Counted from the first letter of the stretch, positions 43,773-52,537 are shown. The stretch is 55,203 bases of DNA from Stenotrophomonas sp. WZN-1 (GCF_002192255.1 NZ_CP021768.1:4457501-4512703), one strand, 5' to 3'. The notes: generated by a model from the letters alone, not told the origin. Program-made: numbers and translations.

Positions 43773-44942
43773 TCAGTCGACCACGCGGCAGAACACGGCC
43801 TTCAGGTAACGCGATTCCTGCACGTGGGCCATGAACGGATGGTCCGGGCCGGCGCCGGCTACCTTCAGGATCTGGATCGTCCGGCCGGAGAAGTACGCCG
43901 CACGACGCAGCATGTCGAGGAACTGGTCCTCGGCCACCAGGCCGGTGCAGGAGAACGTGGCGAACAGGCCACCCGGCTTCACCACGCCCAGCGCCAGCTT
44001 GTTCATGTCCAGATACTTCTTCAGCGCAGTGATCACCTGATCGCGGTCGCGGGTCATCTTCGCCGGGTCCAGGATCACCACGTCGTACTGCTCGCCACGA
44101 TTGGCCGCATCGCGCAGCCACGGGAAGATGTCGGACTGGACGAACTTCGGGCGCACGTTGTTCAGGCGCGAATTGCCCTTGGCAATCTGGATGACGTCTT
44201 CATCGATGTCGATGCCGACCACTTCCGAGGCGCCACGCGCCGCCGCATACACGGCGAAACCGCCAGTGTTGCAGCACAGGTCCAGCACGCTCTTGCCTTC
44301 CACCTGCTGGCTCAGCCACTCGCGGTTCTCGCGCTGGTCGGCGAAGAAGCCGGTCTTGTGCGCACCGGCCGGGTCGGCGCGGAACTTGATGCCGTACTCG
44401 GTGATCACCGACGCTTCGGTGGTGGTGTTGCCGTGGAAGTCGAAGCTTTCCTGCTTCTGCACGTGCTCGTCGGCGAAGCTGTGGAAGCGGCAGCCCGGGA
44501 ACTGCTCGCGCAGGGCGTCGTAGATCCACTCGCGGTGGCGGAACATGCCAGCGGCGAAGAACTCGACCACCACCAGGTCGCCGTAGCGGTCGACCACCAG
44601 GCCGGACAGGCCATCGCCTTCGCTGTGCACCACGCGCCAGGCGTCGGACACCGCATCGAGCTTCAGCACCTCACGGCGCAGCGACACCGCCTGGGCGATC
44701 TTGCGCGAGAACCAGCCGGCATCCACCGGCACGTTCTGGTCGGTCTCGAGGATGCGCACGGCAATGCGCGAATGCCCGTTGTAGAACCCGCGGCCGATGA
44801 ACTCGCCATCAATGCCGACCACGTCGACGATGGAACCGGGCTTGGGCCGGACGGTCGGCTTCTCGACCAGTTTCTGGAAGATCCACGGGTGGCTGGAGCG
44901 CCACGCGTTCTTGAGGCGCACAATCGGAAGGGGGGTATTCAT
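43773..44942 (-). CDS. rlmI: 23S rRNA (cytosine-5) methyltransferase RlmI-type
   Basis: This 389-residue class I SAM-dependent methyltransferase has an N-terminal PUA domain (LKNAWRSSHPWIFQKLVEKP) and a linking domain with EGDGLSGLVVDRYGDLVVVEF. The Rossmann methyltransferase core shows KTGFFADQRENREWL, VLDLCCNTGGFAVYAA (motif I), DVVILDPAKMTRDRDQV (motif IV) and the catalytic Cys region FATFSCTGLV. RlmI modifies C1962 of 23S rRNA in E. coli; the exact target here is inferred from similarity. The gene is monocistronic. Confidence 0.88.
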   Translation of the reverse strand: MNTPLPIVRLKNAWRSSHPWIFQKLVEKPTVRPKPGSIVDVVGIDGEFIGRGFYNGHSRIAVRILETDQNVPVDAGWFSRKIAQAVSLRREVLKLDAVSDAWRVVHSEGDGLSGLVVDRYGDLVVVEFFAAGMFRHREWIYDALREQFPGCRFHSFADEHVQKQESFDFHGNTTTEASVITEYGIKFRADPAGAHKTGFFADQRENREWLSQQVEGKSVLDLCCNTGGFAVYAAARGASEVVGIDIDEDVIQIAKGNSRLNNVRPKFVQSDIFPWLRDAANRGEQYDVVILDPAKMTRDRDQVITALKKYLDMNKLALGVVKPGGLFATFSCTGLVAEDQFLDMLRRAAYFSGRTIQILKVAGAGPDHPFMAHVQESRYLKAVFCRVVD

Positions 44943-44965
44943 CCACCTATTGTAAACCGGGCGCC

Positions 44966-44996
44966 GGGGTCAGATCCCCGCAGGGGCTCTGGCCCC
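44966..44996. repeat. GGGGTCAGATCCCC...GGCCCC dispersed repeat
   Basis: GGGGTCAGATCCCC-GCA-GGGGCTCTGGCCCC: an outer imperfect palindrome encloses a CCCC-GCA-GGGG hairpin. It is nearly identical to the element at 48424-48454 and shares its outer motif with 37724-37762. It lies just upstream of rlmI (minus strand) in the interval 44943-45291, which also holds a REP hairpin and the riboswitch. Confidence 0.75.
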
Positions 44997-45003
44997 GGCC
45001 GGC

Positions 45004-45023
45004 ATGCCAACCAAGGTTGGCAT
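45004..45023. repeat. TGCCAACC/GGTTGGCA-type REP hairpin
   Basis: A perfect 9-base stem, ATGCCAACC/GGTTGGCAT with a 2-base loop, sits between the GGGGTCAGATCC repeat and the terC promoter. Confidence 0.75.
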
Positions 45024-45055
45024 CCACCAGAGCGGGGACCCCGGCCACCCGCCAT

Positions 45056-45084
45056 TTGACGGCAGCCCGGCCAGGCCGCAGAAT
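45056..45084 (+). promoter_or_regulatory. Predicted sigma70 promoter of the terC riboswitch transcript
   Basis: TTGACG (45056-45061) and CAGAAT (45079-45084) are separated by the optimal 17 bases. Transcription would begin near 45091, immediately before the first conserved bases of the riboswitch aptamer. Confidence 0.7.
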
Positions 45085-45091
45085 CGGCGCC

Positions 45092-45226
45092 AGAAGGGGA
45101 GTAGCTCCCAGACGTTGTCGCCGTCATTTCGAGCCCGCAGGCTCCGGTGCAACGGCAGTTCCAGCCGACTGGAACTGCGAGCGAGACCTTCGCCGTACTG
45201 GCGAAGCTCTGTCCCTGGATCCCCCT
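45092..45226 (+). promoter_or_regulatory. yybP-ykoY manganese riboswitch
   Basis: The leader carries the two hallmark parts of the yybP-ykoY aptamer: AAGGGGAGTAGC (45095-45105) at the 5' side and GCGAGACCTTCGCC (45181-45194) at the 3' side, with the paired arms between them (GGCAGTTCCAG/CTGGAACTGC; GGGGA pairing with TCCCC near 45220). This class senses Mn2+ and in proteobacteria sits upstream of alx/terC or mntP genes, turning expression on when Mn2+ is high. The remaining ~65 bases to the start codon could form the expression platform acting on translation or termination. Confidence 0.9.
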
Positions 45227-45291
45227 CCCGATCCTCCGTTGCAGATCCTCGCCGTCCGGCCTGGCATTCATCTTTCCAACGGACATTCCCA

Positions 45292-46254
45292 ATGCAGACG
45301 ATCGGTAACGTGTGGTTGTGGGGCGGCTTCGCAGCGGTGGTGGTCATCGCTCTGCTGGTCGACCTCGTGTTGATGCGCCATGGTGGACCGCACAAGGTCA
45401 CCTTCAAGGAGGCCCTGTGGTGGTCCATCGGCTGGGTCGCGCTGGCCCTGCTGTTCAACGCGGGCCTCTGGTACTACCTGAATGAGACCGCTGGCCAGGC
45501 CGTGGCCAACAAGGTCGGCCTCGAGTTCCTGACCGGCTACCTGGTCGAGAAGGCGCTGGCGGTCGACAACATCTTTGTCTTCCTGATGATCATGAGCTAC
45601 TTCGCGGTGCCGGAGGAGCAGCGCCAGAAGGTGCTGATCATCGGCATCCTGGGCGCGATCGTGCTGCGTACGATCATGATCTTCGCCGGCAGCGTGCTGA
45701 TCAGCCAGTTCCATTGGCTGCTCTACGTGTTCGGTGCCTTCCTGCTGTTCACCGGCTGGAAGATGTGGTTCGCCGCCGGCCAGGAGCCGGACCTCGAGAC
45801 CAACCCCGCCCTGCGCTGGATGCGCAAGCACCTGCGCCTGCTGCCGGACTACGCCGGCAATGCGCTGAGCGTGAAGCGCGATGGCGTGCGCTGGTTCACC
45901 CCGCTGTTCGCAGTGCTGATCCTGATCGCGGTCACCGACGTGATCTTTGCCGTGGACAGCATCCCGGCGATCTTCGCCATCACCACCGACCCGTTCATCG
46001 TGCTCACCTCCAACGTGTTCGCGGTGCTGGGGCTGCGCGCGATGTTCTTCCTGCTGGCCGGCATGGCTGACCGCTTCCACCTGCTGCCGTACGGCCTGGC
46101 GCTGGTTCTGGCCTTCATCGGCATCAAGATGATGATCATCGACCTGTTCAAGATCCCGACCCCGGTCTCGCTGGGCGTGGTCGCGGTGATCATCGCCGCC
46201 ACCGTGGTGCTGAGCCTGAAGTACCCGCCGAAGGAAGGCGAAGGCCAGGCCTGA
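45292..46254 (+). CDS. TerC/Alx-family membrane protein, predicted Mn2+ exporter
   Basis: This 320-residue inner-membrane protein has about nine transmembrane helices. The TerC family acidic motifs are present: EKALAVDNIFVFLMI in the first half and TDVIFAVDSIPAIFAIT in the second, whose Asp/Glu residues are thought to bind the metal. A basic/acidic cytoplasmic loop (PDLETNPALRWMRKHLRL) separates the halves. The start at 45292 begins the first helix (GNVWLWGGFAAVVVIALLVDLVL). Because a Mn2+ riboswitch precedes it, manganese export as for E. coli Alx is the most likely function, rather than tellurite resistance. Confidence 0.92.
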   Translation: MQTIGNVWLWGGFAAVVVIALLVDLVLMRHGGPHKVTFKEALWWSIGWVALALLFNAGLWYYLNETAGQAVANKVGLEFLTGYLVEKALAVDNIFVFLMIMSYFAVPEEQRQKVLIIGILGAIVLRTIMIFAGSVLISQFHWLLYVFGAFLLFTGWKMWFAAGQEPDLETNPALRWMRKHLRLLPDYAGNALSVKRDGVRWFTPLFAVLILIAVTDVIFAVDSIPAIFAITTDPFIVLTSNVFAVLGLRAMFFLLAGMADRFHLLPYGLALVLAFIGIKMMIIDLFKIPTPVSLGVVAVIIAATVVLSLKYPPKEGEGQA

Positions 46255-46273
46255 ACCTGACCGGCTGAACGGC

Positions 46274-46302
46274 GCGGCCGGTGGGATTGTCCCGCCGGCC
46301 GC
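46274..46302 (+). terminator. Strong hairpin after terC
   Basis: GCGGCCGG-TGGGA pairs with TCCCG-CCGGCCGC around a 3-base loop (13 pairs including one wobble). No T-tract follows, so it may be a pause or mRNA-stabilising structure rather than a true intrinsic terminator. Confidence 0.45.
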
Positions 46303-46361
46303 ACCCCACTCTCCCGCTGCGGTGGCCTTGGTTTCGCGCCAGCCACCGCCATTGCTGAGGT

Positions 46362-47132
46362 ATGGACAACAACGCGCCCCTGCCCGCCGGCGACGTGCCG
46401 CCCCCCCGCAATGACCGCTCGCGCATCCTGCGGGCGTTCAATGTCAGCCTGGCCGCCGTGCTGGTGCTGGTGGCCGTGTTCGCCCTGCAGGGCACGTTCG
46501 ACTGGCGACCGTGGGCGGTCGCGCCGCTGGAAGCCAAGGGCCTGCTCGGCCTGATCGGCGGCCCGATGCTGCATGCCTCGGTCGAGCACATCGCTGCCAA
46601 CAGTATCGCCATCCTGATCCTTGGCACCCTCGCCGGTAGCGTGTATCCGAAAGCCACCGTGCGCGCCCTGCCCCTGCTGTGGCTGGGTTCGGGCCTCGGC
46701 GCGTGGATGCTGGGCAATCCGGGCAGCGTGCACCTGGGCGCCAGTGGCGTGACCCATGGCCTGATGTTCCTGCTGGCCAGCCTCGGCCTGCTGCGCCGCG
46801 ACCGCGCGGCGATCGCCACCGGCCTGATCGGCATGCTGTTCTACGGCGGCATGCTGATGACCGTCCTGCCGCACGCCGATGGCGTGTCCTGGCAGTCGCA
46901 CATGGGCGGCGCCTTCGCCGGCATCATCGCCGCGCTGCTGTTCCGCAACGCCGATCCGCTGCCACCGCGCCAACGCTACAGCTGGGAAGACGAAGAAGAC
47001 GAGCCCGAGCCGCTGGCCGACGACGAACTGGAGCCGCCGTCACCGCAGCGCGTGCCGGTGCTGTGGCAGCCGCGCGAGGGCCAGGACTACGTGGTGATCC
47101 CGTTCCGCCGCCCGGACGAGCCGCGCAGTTGA
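46362..47132 (+). CDS. Rhomboid-family intramembrane serine protease
   Basis: This 256-residue protein has six predicted transmembrane helices between about residues 25 and 195. The catalytic Ser lies in HLGASGVTHGLMFLL (GxSG motif) and the catalytic His in WQSHMGGAFAGI; the upstream HASVEHIAANSIAILILG supplies the conserved His/Asn oxyanion residues. The C-terminal ~60 residues are a soluble acidic/proline-rich tail (DEEDEPEPLADDELEPP) ending VVIPFRRPDEPRS. Rhomboids cleave single-pass membrane proteins; no substrate is suggested by context. Confidence 0.9.
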   Translation: MDNNAPLPAGDVPPPRNDRSRILRAFNVSLAAVLVLVAVFALQGTFDWRPWAVAPLEAKGLLGLIGGPMLHASVEHIAANSIAILILGTLAGSVYPKATVRALPLLWLGSGLGAWMLGNPGSVHLGASGVTHGLMFLLASLGLLRRDRAAIATGLIGMLFYGGMLMTVLPHADGVSWQSHMGGAFAGIIAALLFRNADPLPPRQRYSWEDEEDEPEPLADDELEPPSPQRVPVLWQPREGQDYVVIPFRRPDEPRS

Positions 47133-47137
47133 GCGAT

Positions 47138-47232
47138 GGTAGTGCCGGCCGCTGGCCGGCAACCTCGTGAACCGGTAGTGGCCGACCTTGGTCGGCACTC
47201 CTGCCGTGTGCCAACCAAGGTTGGCATCTACC
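47138..47232. repeat. Cluster of three SMAG/REP hairpins
   Basis: Three hairpins lie in tandem between the convergent rhomboid and glycerophosphodiesterase genes: 47138-47161 (GGTAGTGCCGGCC/GGCCGGCA), 47174-47198 (GGTAGTGGCCGACC/GGTCGGCAC) and 47208-47232 (GTGCCAACC/GGTTGGCA ending CTACC). The first two point the same way, and the third is inverted. This is the densest REP cluster in the window. Confidence 0.8.
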
Positions 47233-47240
47233 AGAGCCCG

Positions 47241-48356
47241 TCAGTTCGCCGCATTCCCCGCCGTGCCCATCCCGTCCACCGCCTGCCGGCCGAGCGCAGG
47301 ATCATCGGTGAAGAAGGCATCGATGCCGGTCGCAAGGTAGGCGCGCATTTCGGCGATGGAGCCTTCCGCGTTGCGTGCGGTATCGGCACCCTTGCGCAGG
47401 TTGCTGGGCTGGAAGTGGTTCTCCGGGCGGAAGGTGTACGGAATCACCATCAGGCCAGCCGCGTGCGCATCACGTACCAGCGAGGTCGGCGTGCCCAGCG
47501 CGCCCTTGGCATCCAGCGGAATGATCGAGCGCAGCTCGGGGCCGATGCCATCGGCGTAGCCGGCGATGTCCTTCAGGCCGGTCGGGGTCATCATCTGTGC
47601 GTAGGTCAGCGTGCCGTCGGCCTTGGCGATGTCGGCCGGCTGGGTATCGCCCTTCCACAGCAGCTGCAGCAGGCGGATGTTGCTGCCCCGGCCGATCTTG
47701 CCACGCAGGTAGCGCAGGTTGGCGGTCTCGAACGACTGGATCGTGACCGGGCCGACGTTGGTGTATGCGTTGCCGCGCAGCGCGGCCAGCAGCTTCTCTT
47801 CCATCGGCAGGCCGATGGACTGGAAGTAGGTCGGGTGCTTGATCTCCGGCACCAGGCCGATGCCGCGGTTGGCGCGCCCGGCCTGCTGCACCAGGAAGGC
47901 CAGGATCTCGTCCAGGCTGGCGATGCGGAACTGGCCGTCATAGGCGGTGCTGCGCAGTTCCGGCAGGCGCTCCCGCGCGTACAGGGTCTTCAGCTCGGCC
48001 AGGGTGAAGTCTTCGGTGAACCAGCCGTCGACCTTCTGCCCGTCGATCACCTTGCTGGTGCGGCGGCTGGCGAACTCCGGATGCGAGGCGACGTCGGTGG
48101 TGCCACCAATCTCGTTCTCGTGCCGTGCCACCATCACCCCGTCCTTGGTCATGACCAGGTCCGGTTCGATGTAGTCGGCGCCATCGGCGATGGCCTGCGC
48201 ATACGAGGCCAGGGTGTGCTCGGGCAGCAGTGCGCTTGCCCCGCGATGGCCGTAGACCGACACCTTGTGCGCGGCCGGGGTGGAGGATTCAGCACTCATG
48301 GCCACCGATGGTGCCACGGCCAGCGACAACAGCAACGCACAACCCCACGACTTCAC
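47241..48356 (-). CDS. Periplasmic glycerophosphodiester phosphodiesterase (GlpQ-like)
   Basis: This 371-residue exported enzyme hydrolyses glycerophosphodiesters to glycerol 3-phosphate and an alcohol. After a signal peptide (VKSWGCALLLSLAVAPSVAMSA) the GDPD TIM barrel shows VYGHRGASALLPEHT, DYIEPDLVMTKDGVMVARHE (catalytic His, Glu, Asp set), PEIKHPTYF and a late IDAFFTDDPALG. I chose the GTG at 48356, which is preceded by GGGGAAG at good spacing and starts directly at the signal peptide; an in-frame ATG at 48404 would add 16 non-signal residues. It would release phosphate and glycerol from phospholipid head groups. Confidence 0.9.
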   Translation of the reverse strand: MKSWGCALLLSLAVAPSVAMSAESSTPAAHKVSVYGHRGASALLPEHTLASYAQAIADGADYIEPDLVMTKDGVMVARHENEIGGTTDVASHPEFASRRTSKVIDGQKVDGWFTEDFTLAELKTLYARERLPELRSTAYDGQFRIASLDEILAFLVQQAGRANRGIGLVPEIKHPTYFQSIGLPMEEKLLAALRGNAYTNVGPVTIQSFETANLRYLRGKIGRGSNIRLLQLLWKGDTQPADIAKADGTLTYAQMMTPTGLKDIAGYADGIGPELRSIIPLDAKGALGTPTSLVRDAHAAGLMVIPYTFRPENHFQPSNLRKGADTARNAEGSIAEMRAYLATGIDAFFTDDPALGRQAVDGMGTAGNAAN

Positions 48357-48423
48357 TGCGACTTCCCCAAGCGGTATGTGATGGGCGTCAGTATGAGGCG
48401 GCAATGTGACAGGTGGGGGACCT

Positions 48424-48454
48424 GGGGTCGGATCCCCGCAGGGGCTCCGACCCC
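48424..48454. repeat. GGGGTCGGATCCCC...GACCCC dispersed repeat
   Basis: This copy differs from the 44966 copy by a few bases and has a better outer palindrome (GGGGTCGGA / TCCGACCCC) around CCCC-GCA-GGGG. It lies just after the mnmE stop (minus strand) and may serve as its terminator. Confidence 0.75.
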
Positions 48455-48457
48455 TGC

Positions 48458-49807
48458 CTACTTCCCGATGCAGAAACTGGAGAAAATCCTTCCCAGCAGA
48501 TCATCCGCACTCATCTGCCCGGTAATCTCACCCAGCGCATCGTGGGCCAGCCGCAGTTCCTCGGCGGCCAGCTCCAGGTGTTCGTGGGCCAGTTCGGCAT
48601 CGGCACGCTGCGCATGTTCCTGCGCGCGTTCGATCGCATCCACATGGCGCGTGCGCGCAGAGAACTCACCGTCCACCTGCTCCCCCGCCCCGGCCGAAGC
48701 GATGCTGCGCAGGCGCGCGTGCAGATCTTCGAGCCCGGCACCGGTGGCGGCCGAAACGAACACCCGATCCGGATCGTCCAGCGACGGCAACGCCGCCAGC
48801 AGGTCCGATTTGTTGTGGATGTAGACCTTGTGCGGCACCGCCGCCACGGCACCGCCCAGCGCCACTTCACCGGCCGCTGGATCGCGCGCATCCAGCACGA
48901 TCAGCGCCAGGTCGGTGCGTTCGATTTCCACATGGGCGCGGCGCATGCCTTCGCGTTCGATGGCGTCGCCGCCGTCGCGCAGGCCAGCGGTGTCGACCAG
49001 GGTCAGCTCCAGGCCATCCAGGCGGATGGTCTCGCGCAGCGTGTCGCGGGTGGTGCCGGCGATGTCGGTGACGATGGCGCGCTCGCTGCCGGCCAGCGCA
49101 TTGAGCAATGAACTCTTGCCGGCATTGGGCGGACCGATCAACACTGCATGCAGGCCATCGCGCAGGCGGCGACCGCGTTCGGCGTCCCGCCGCAGCAGGG
49201 CAAGATCGCCGCGCGCCTGCTCCAGCCCACGGCGCACCTGCGCGCCGCCCAGGGTATCCAGCGGTTCGTCGGCAAAGTCGATGGCCGCTTCCACATGGAT
49301 GCGCAGCAGCACCAGCTGCTCGACCACGGCGTCGATGCGGCGCGAGAACACGCCATCCAGCGAACGGCGTGCAGCGCGCGCGGCACGGTTGTCGCCCGCG
49401 GCAATCAGGTCGGCGATGGCCTCGGCCTGGGCCAGGTCCAGCTTGCCGTTGAGGAACGCCCGTTCGCTGAACTCACCCGGCCGAGCCTGGCGCGCACCGA
49501 GCGCGATGCAGCGCGCGACCAGCTGCTGCAGCAACACCGGGCTGCCATGGCCCTGCAGTTCCACCACCTCTTCGCCGGTAAAGCTGTTCGGTGCCGGGAA
49601 CCACAGCACGATGCCATCGTCGATGACCTCGCCGTCGGCATCACGCAGGCGTGCATAGTGCGCGTGGCGCGGGCGCAGTGCAGGTGCGCCCAGCGCATTG
49701 GCAATCGCTGCAGCACGCGGGCCGGACAGGCGCAGCAGACCAACACCCCCGGCGCCGGGGGCACTGGCGATGGCCACAATGGTGTCGGTACGGATCGCGT
49801 CGCTCAT
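48458..49807 (-). CDS. mnmE: tRNA uridine-5-carboxymethylaminomethyl GTPase MnmE
   Basis: MnmE, with MnmG, modifies U34 of several tRNAs. The 449-residue protein has the N-terminal folate-binding domain ([21 protein letters not shown]), a helical domain with an inserted G domain (G1 [17 protein letters not shown]2 [10 protein letters not shown]3 [15 protein letters not shown]4 HNKSDLL), and the C-terminal FCIGK with its catalytic-region cysteine. All motifs are intact. It follows the deacetylase-caspase lipoprotein gene by 3 bases on the same strand, in the yidC-side cluster near the origin. Confidence 0.96.
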   Translation of the reverse strand: MSDAIRTDTIVAIASAPGAGGVGLLRLSGPRAAAIANALGAPALRPRHAHYARLRDADGEVIDDGIVLWFPAPNSFTGEEVVELQGHGSPVLLQQLVARCIALGARQARPGEFSERAFLNGKLDLAQAEAIADLIAAGDNRAARAARRSLDGVFSRRIDAVVEQLVLLRIHVEAAIDFADEPLDTLGGAQVRRGLEQARGDLALLRRDAERGRRLRDGLHAVLIGPPNAGKSSLLNALAGSERAIVTDIAGTTRDTLRETIRLDGLELTLVDTAGLRDGGDAIEREGMRRAHVEIERTDLALIVLDARDPAAGEVALGGAVAAVPHKVYIHNKSDLLAALPSLDDPDRVFVSAATGAGLEDLHARLRSIASAGAGEQVDGEFSARTRHVDAIERAQEHAQRADAELAHEHLELAAEELRLAHDALGEITGQMSADDLLGRIFSSFCIGK

Positions 49808-49810
49808 GGC

Positions 49811-52483
49811 TCAGAGCTTCTCCAGCTGCGCGCGCGCCTGGGCCGCGCCGCTGCCCTGTGGCTGCAGCGCCAGGTAGGTGGTGTAGGCCTGCTTGGCCTT
49901 GGCCTTGTCGCCTGCGTTGAAGTAGGCATCGCCCAGGTTCAGATGGGCCACCGCGCGCGACGGGTCGATCTTCAGTGTGTTCTCCAGCCAGCGCGCGGCT
50001 TCGGCATAGCGCTGCTGGCGGTAGTAGACGAAGCCGAGGTTGTTCGCGGCCTGGGCGAAATCGGGGCGCAGCTTCAGCGCTTCGGCGAACTGCGCGGCCG
50101 CCTCGTCGTATTGCTTCTCGCGGTACAGCTGCAGGCCGCGGTCATTGGCCTGCTGCGCGCGCTGGCGATCCGACGCCGGGCCGGCGGTGGGCACCACCAG
50201 CTTGGCCTTGCCGCCCTGCAGGTCGGCCACGGTCACCGGTGCCTGGCTGCCCTTGGCCTCGCTGGCGGCATCGACCTTGTTGTTCAGCGCGATCGCATCG
50301 GCGGTCAGCTGGCGCGTATCGGCGTTGAGGAATTCCTGGCTGTCCGGCACCTGGAACACGAACTCGCCGCCCTGCGAACCGGGCAGGCTGCCGAAGGCCG
50401 GGGTCTGGTGCGAGACCGCCGAGACCGCCGGCGCCACGTAGGCGGCCAGTTCGGTACCGGTGATCAGGCCATCGCCGTTGAGGTCGCCCTTGCCGGCCAA
50501 CGCCTGCAGCAGCACCCAGGTGAACACCGAATGGCCGTTCGGGCCTGCATCGGCCACCTGCTGGTCGGCACCACCGGCGGTCAGCATCTGCCGCGCGCTG
50601 CGGCGGGCGTTCTCGCGCAGGAACGACGACGACGACGGGCCACCACGGGTCAGGCCCAGGCCGCTGTAACAGGCATCCATCACGAACATCACATGCTTGG
50701 CCTGCATGCTTTCGGCGATGTTCTGGATGTCGGTCATCGCAATCGCGTCGGTGGCGAATTCCTTCGGGTCCGAATCGACCGGAATGATGTAGCCGAGGTC
50801 GCGCCCGGAGGCGAGCTGGCGGGTCGCGCCATGGCCGGCGAAGAACACGAACACGCGGTCGTTCTTGCCGGTGCGGTCGTCGGCCAGGCGGTCGTGGAAG
50901 GCGGCCAGGATGTTGTTGCGGGTCGCCTGCTCGTTCTTCAGCACGATCACCTGCGAGGATGGGAAGCCGAACTGCCCGGTCAGGGTATCGGCCACTGCCT
51001 GTGCGTCATGGCTGGCGTACTCCAGCTTCGGCCACTTGGCGTAGGTGTCGATGCCGACCACGATCGCCCACGACTTCTCGTAGCCGGTGGTGACGGTGGC
51101 GGCACCGGTATCGCCCTTGCGCGCACGGGAGACGGTGAAGTCGCGGCCATTCCAGCCGGCGAACTGGTAGCCATCGGCGATCAGCCGGTCGAGGATCTGC
51201 GGCAGCGCCTTCACCGCACGGTCGTGGATGTCGTGGAACAGGATGATGCCGCGCTGTTCCTTGTTCACCTGGTCGAGCACGCGCTGCACGATCGACTCCG
51301 GCACCGGATCGGCCCAGTCCATCGAGTCGATGTTCCACATGATCGACTTCAGCCCGGCCTCGTTGAGCAGCTGCAGGCCTTCGGCATTGCGCGCGCCGTA
51401 CGGGAAACGGAACAGCGGTGCGCGCTTGCTGTCGACATCTTTCAGCAGCGTGTCGGTGTCCAGCACCTGCTGGCGCAGCGCGTCGCCGGTGGTACGCGAC
51501 AGCTGGGCGTGGGTCAGGCTGTGGTTGCCCACCGCATAGCCCTCTTCCATCAGGTTGCGGCTGATCTTCGCCATCGGGCCGAGGCTGACCTTGCCGTCAG
51601 CCTCGACCTTGCCCAGGTTGCGGCCCACTTCGAAGAACACACCCGGAACGTCGTAGCGCTTGAGGATGGCCACCACTTCATCGGTGTAGGCCTTGTGCGG
51701 GCCATCGTCGAAGGTCAGCACCACGGTCTTGGCCGGCAGGTCGCGGCCGAAGATCTCGCGGTCGCTGTCCTTCATCGACATCGGGTACGGCTCGATCACG
51801 CCATAGTCGCGCAGGATCGCTTCGCGGCTGTAGTCCTTGTGCAGGTGGGCGATGTAGTCGTCCCACTTCTCGCGCTTCAGTTCGATGGCACGGGTGCGCT
51901 CGAAGCGGCTGAAGATGCGGGTCAGTTCCTGGTTGTAGTTGCGCTCGATCTCGTCGAGCGCCTCCAGGTCCTCACCGATGCGCTGGTGCAGCTTCACCGC
52001 CGGCAGCGAGGAATCGGTGCCGACCCGCTCATGCAGATCACGCAGCACTTCGCGGAAGGCCAGGCGATCGGCATCGAACAGTTCCGGCGCCGACTCGATG
52101 TAGTCCAGCACGGTGCCGAGGGTGGCAAAGCGCTGCGGACTGGAACCGCGCAGCAGAGTGTCGAACTGCGCGGCGATGGCCTTGCGCTGTTCCAGGCCAT
52201 CGTGGAACAGCTGCTGGCCCACACGCGTGGAGGTGCCGCGGTCGGCGGCCGACTGCTGTTCCTCGTCGGCCAGCAGCACGATGATCCGGCGGTAGCCGTC
52301 GAGCTGCTTCTGCAGCGCCGCCAGCAACGGTGCAGCGGCCGGATCGGCGTCCGCCGCGGCCTGCGCGCTCGGCTGGGTAACGGTGGTCGCCGGCGCCTTC
52401 GCGTCCTTGTCGCCACAGCCGGCAACGACCAGGGTCAACAACAGCGAGGGCAGGAACAGGCGGAACGACGACGCGCGCGGCAT
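49811..52483 (-). CDS. Lipoprotein fusing NodB polysaccharide deacetylase, caspase-like and TPR domains
   Basis: This 890-residue predicted lipoprotein (lipobox VAGC, lipidated Cys23) has four parts. A helical region (about 50-230) comes first. A NodB carbohydrate esterase-4 domain (about 250-450) has TFDDGPH with Asp259/260, metal His321 and His325 in NHSLTH, FPYG at 360-363 and FHDIHD near 417. A caspase/metacaspase-like C14 domain (about 470-690) has catalytic His551 in FFAGHG and Cys605 in DACYSG, plus an EF-hand-like loop DLNGDGLITGTE at 667-678. Three TPRs (about 775-880) follow. Both active sites look intact. It lies between yidC and mnmE, with only 3 bases to mnmE. Function is unknown; envelope glycan deacetylation coupled to regulated proteolysis is a guess. 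Confidence 0.88.
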   Translation of the reverse strand: MPRASSFRLFLPSLLLTLVVAGCGDKDAKAPATTVTQPSAQAAADADPAAAPLLAALQKQLDGYRRIIVLLADEEQQSAADRGTSTRVGQQLFHDGLEQRKAIAAQFDTLLRGSSPQRFATLGTVLDYIESAPELFDADRLAFREVLRDLHERVGTDSSLPAVKLHQRIGEDLEALDEIERNYNQELTRIFSRFERTRAIELKREKWDDYIAHLHKDYSREAILRDYGVIEPYPMSMKDSDREIFGRDLPAKTVVLTFDDGPHKAYTDEVVAILKRYDVPGVFFEVGRNLGKVEADGKVSLGPMAKISRNLMEEGYAVGNHSLTHAQLSRTTGDALRQQVLDTDTLLKDVDSKRAPLFRFPYGARNAEGLQLLNEAGLKSIMWNIDSMDWADPVPESIVQRVLDQVNKEQRGIILFHDIHDRAVKALPQILDRLIADGYQFAGWNGRDFTVSRARKGDTGAATVTTGYEKSWAIVVGIDTYAKWPKLEYASHDAQAVADTLTGQFGFPSSQVIVLKNEQATRNNILAAFHDRLADDRTGKNDRVFVFFAGHGATRQLASGRDLGYIIPVDSDPKEFATDAIAMTDIQNIAESMQAKHVMFVMDACYSGLGLTRGGPSSSSFLRENARRSARQMLTAGGADQQVADAGPNGHSVFTWVLLQALAGKGDLNGDGLITGTELAAYVAPAVSAVSHQTPAFGSLPGSQGGEFVFQVPDSQEFLNADTRQLTADAIALNNKVDAASEAKGSQAPVTVADLQGGKAKLVVPTAGPASDRQRAQQANDRGLQLYREKQYDEAAAQFAEALKLRPDFAQAANNLGFVYYRQQRYAEAARWLENTLKIDPSRAVAHLNLGDAYFNAGDKAKAKQAYTTYLALQPQGSGAAQARAQLEKL

Positions 52484-52537
52484 GGCGGACTCGAAGGTGG
52501 GAGATACGGTGTGCAGGCGATTCTAACGCCGCATGCG

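Noticed and set aside
45292..46254. Tellurite resistance determinant TerC
   Set aside because: No terZABDEF cluster is nearby, and the gene sits behind a Mn2+ riboswitch, which points to manganese homeostasis.
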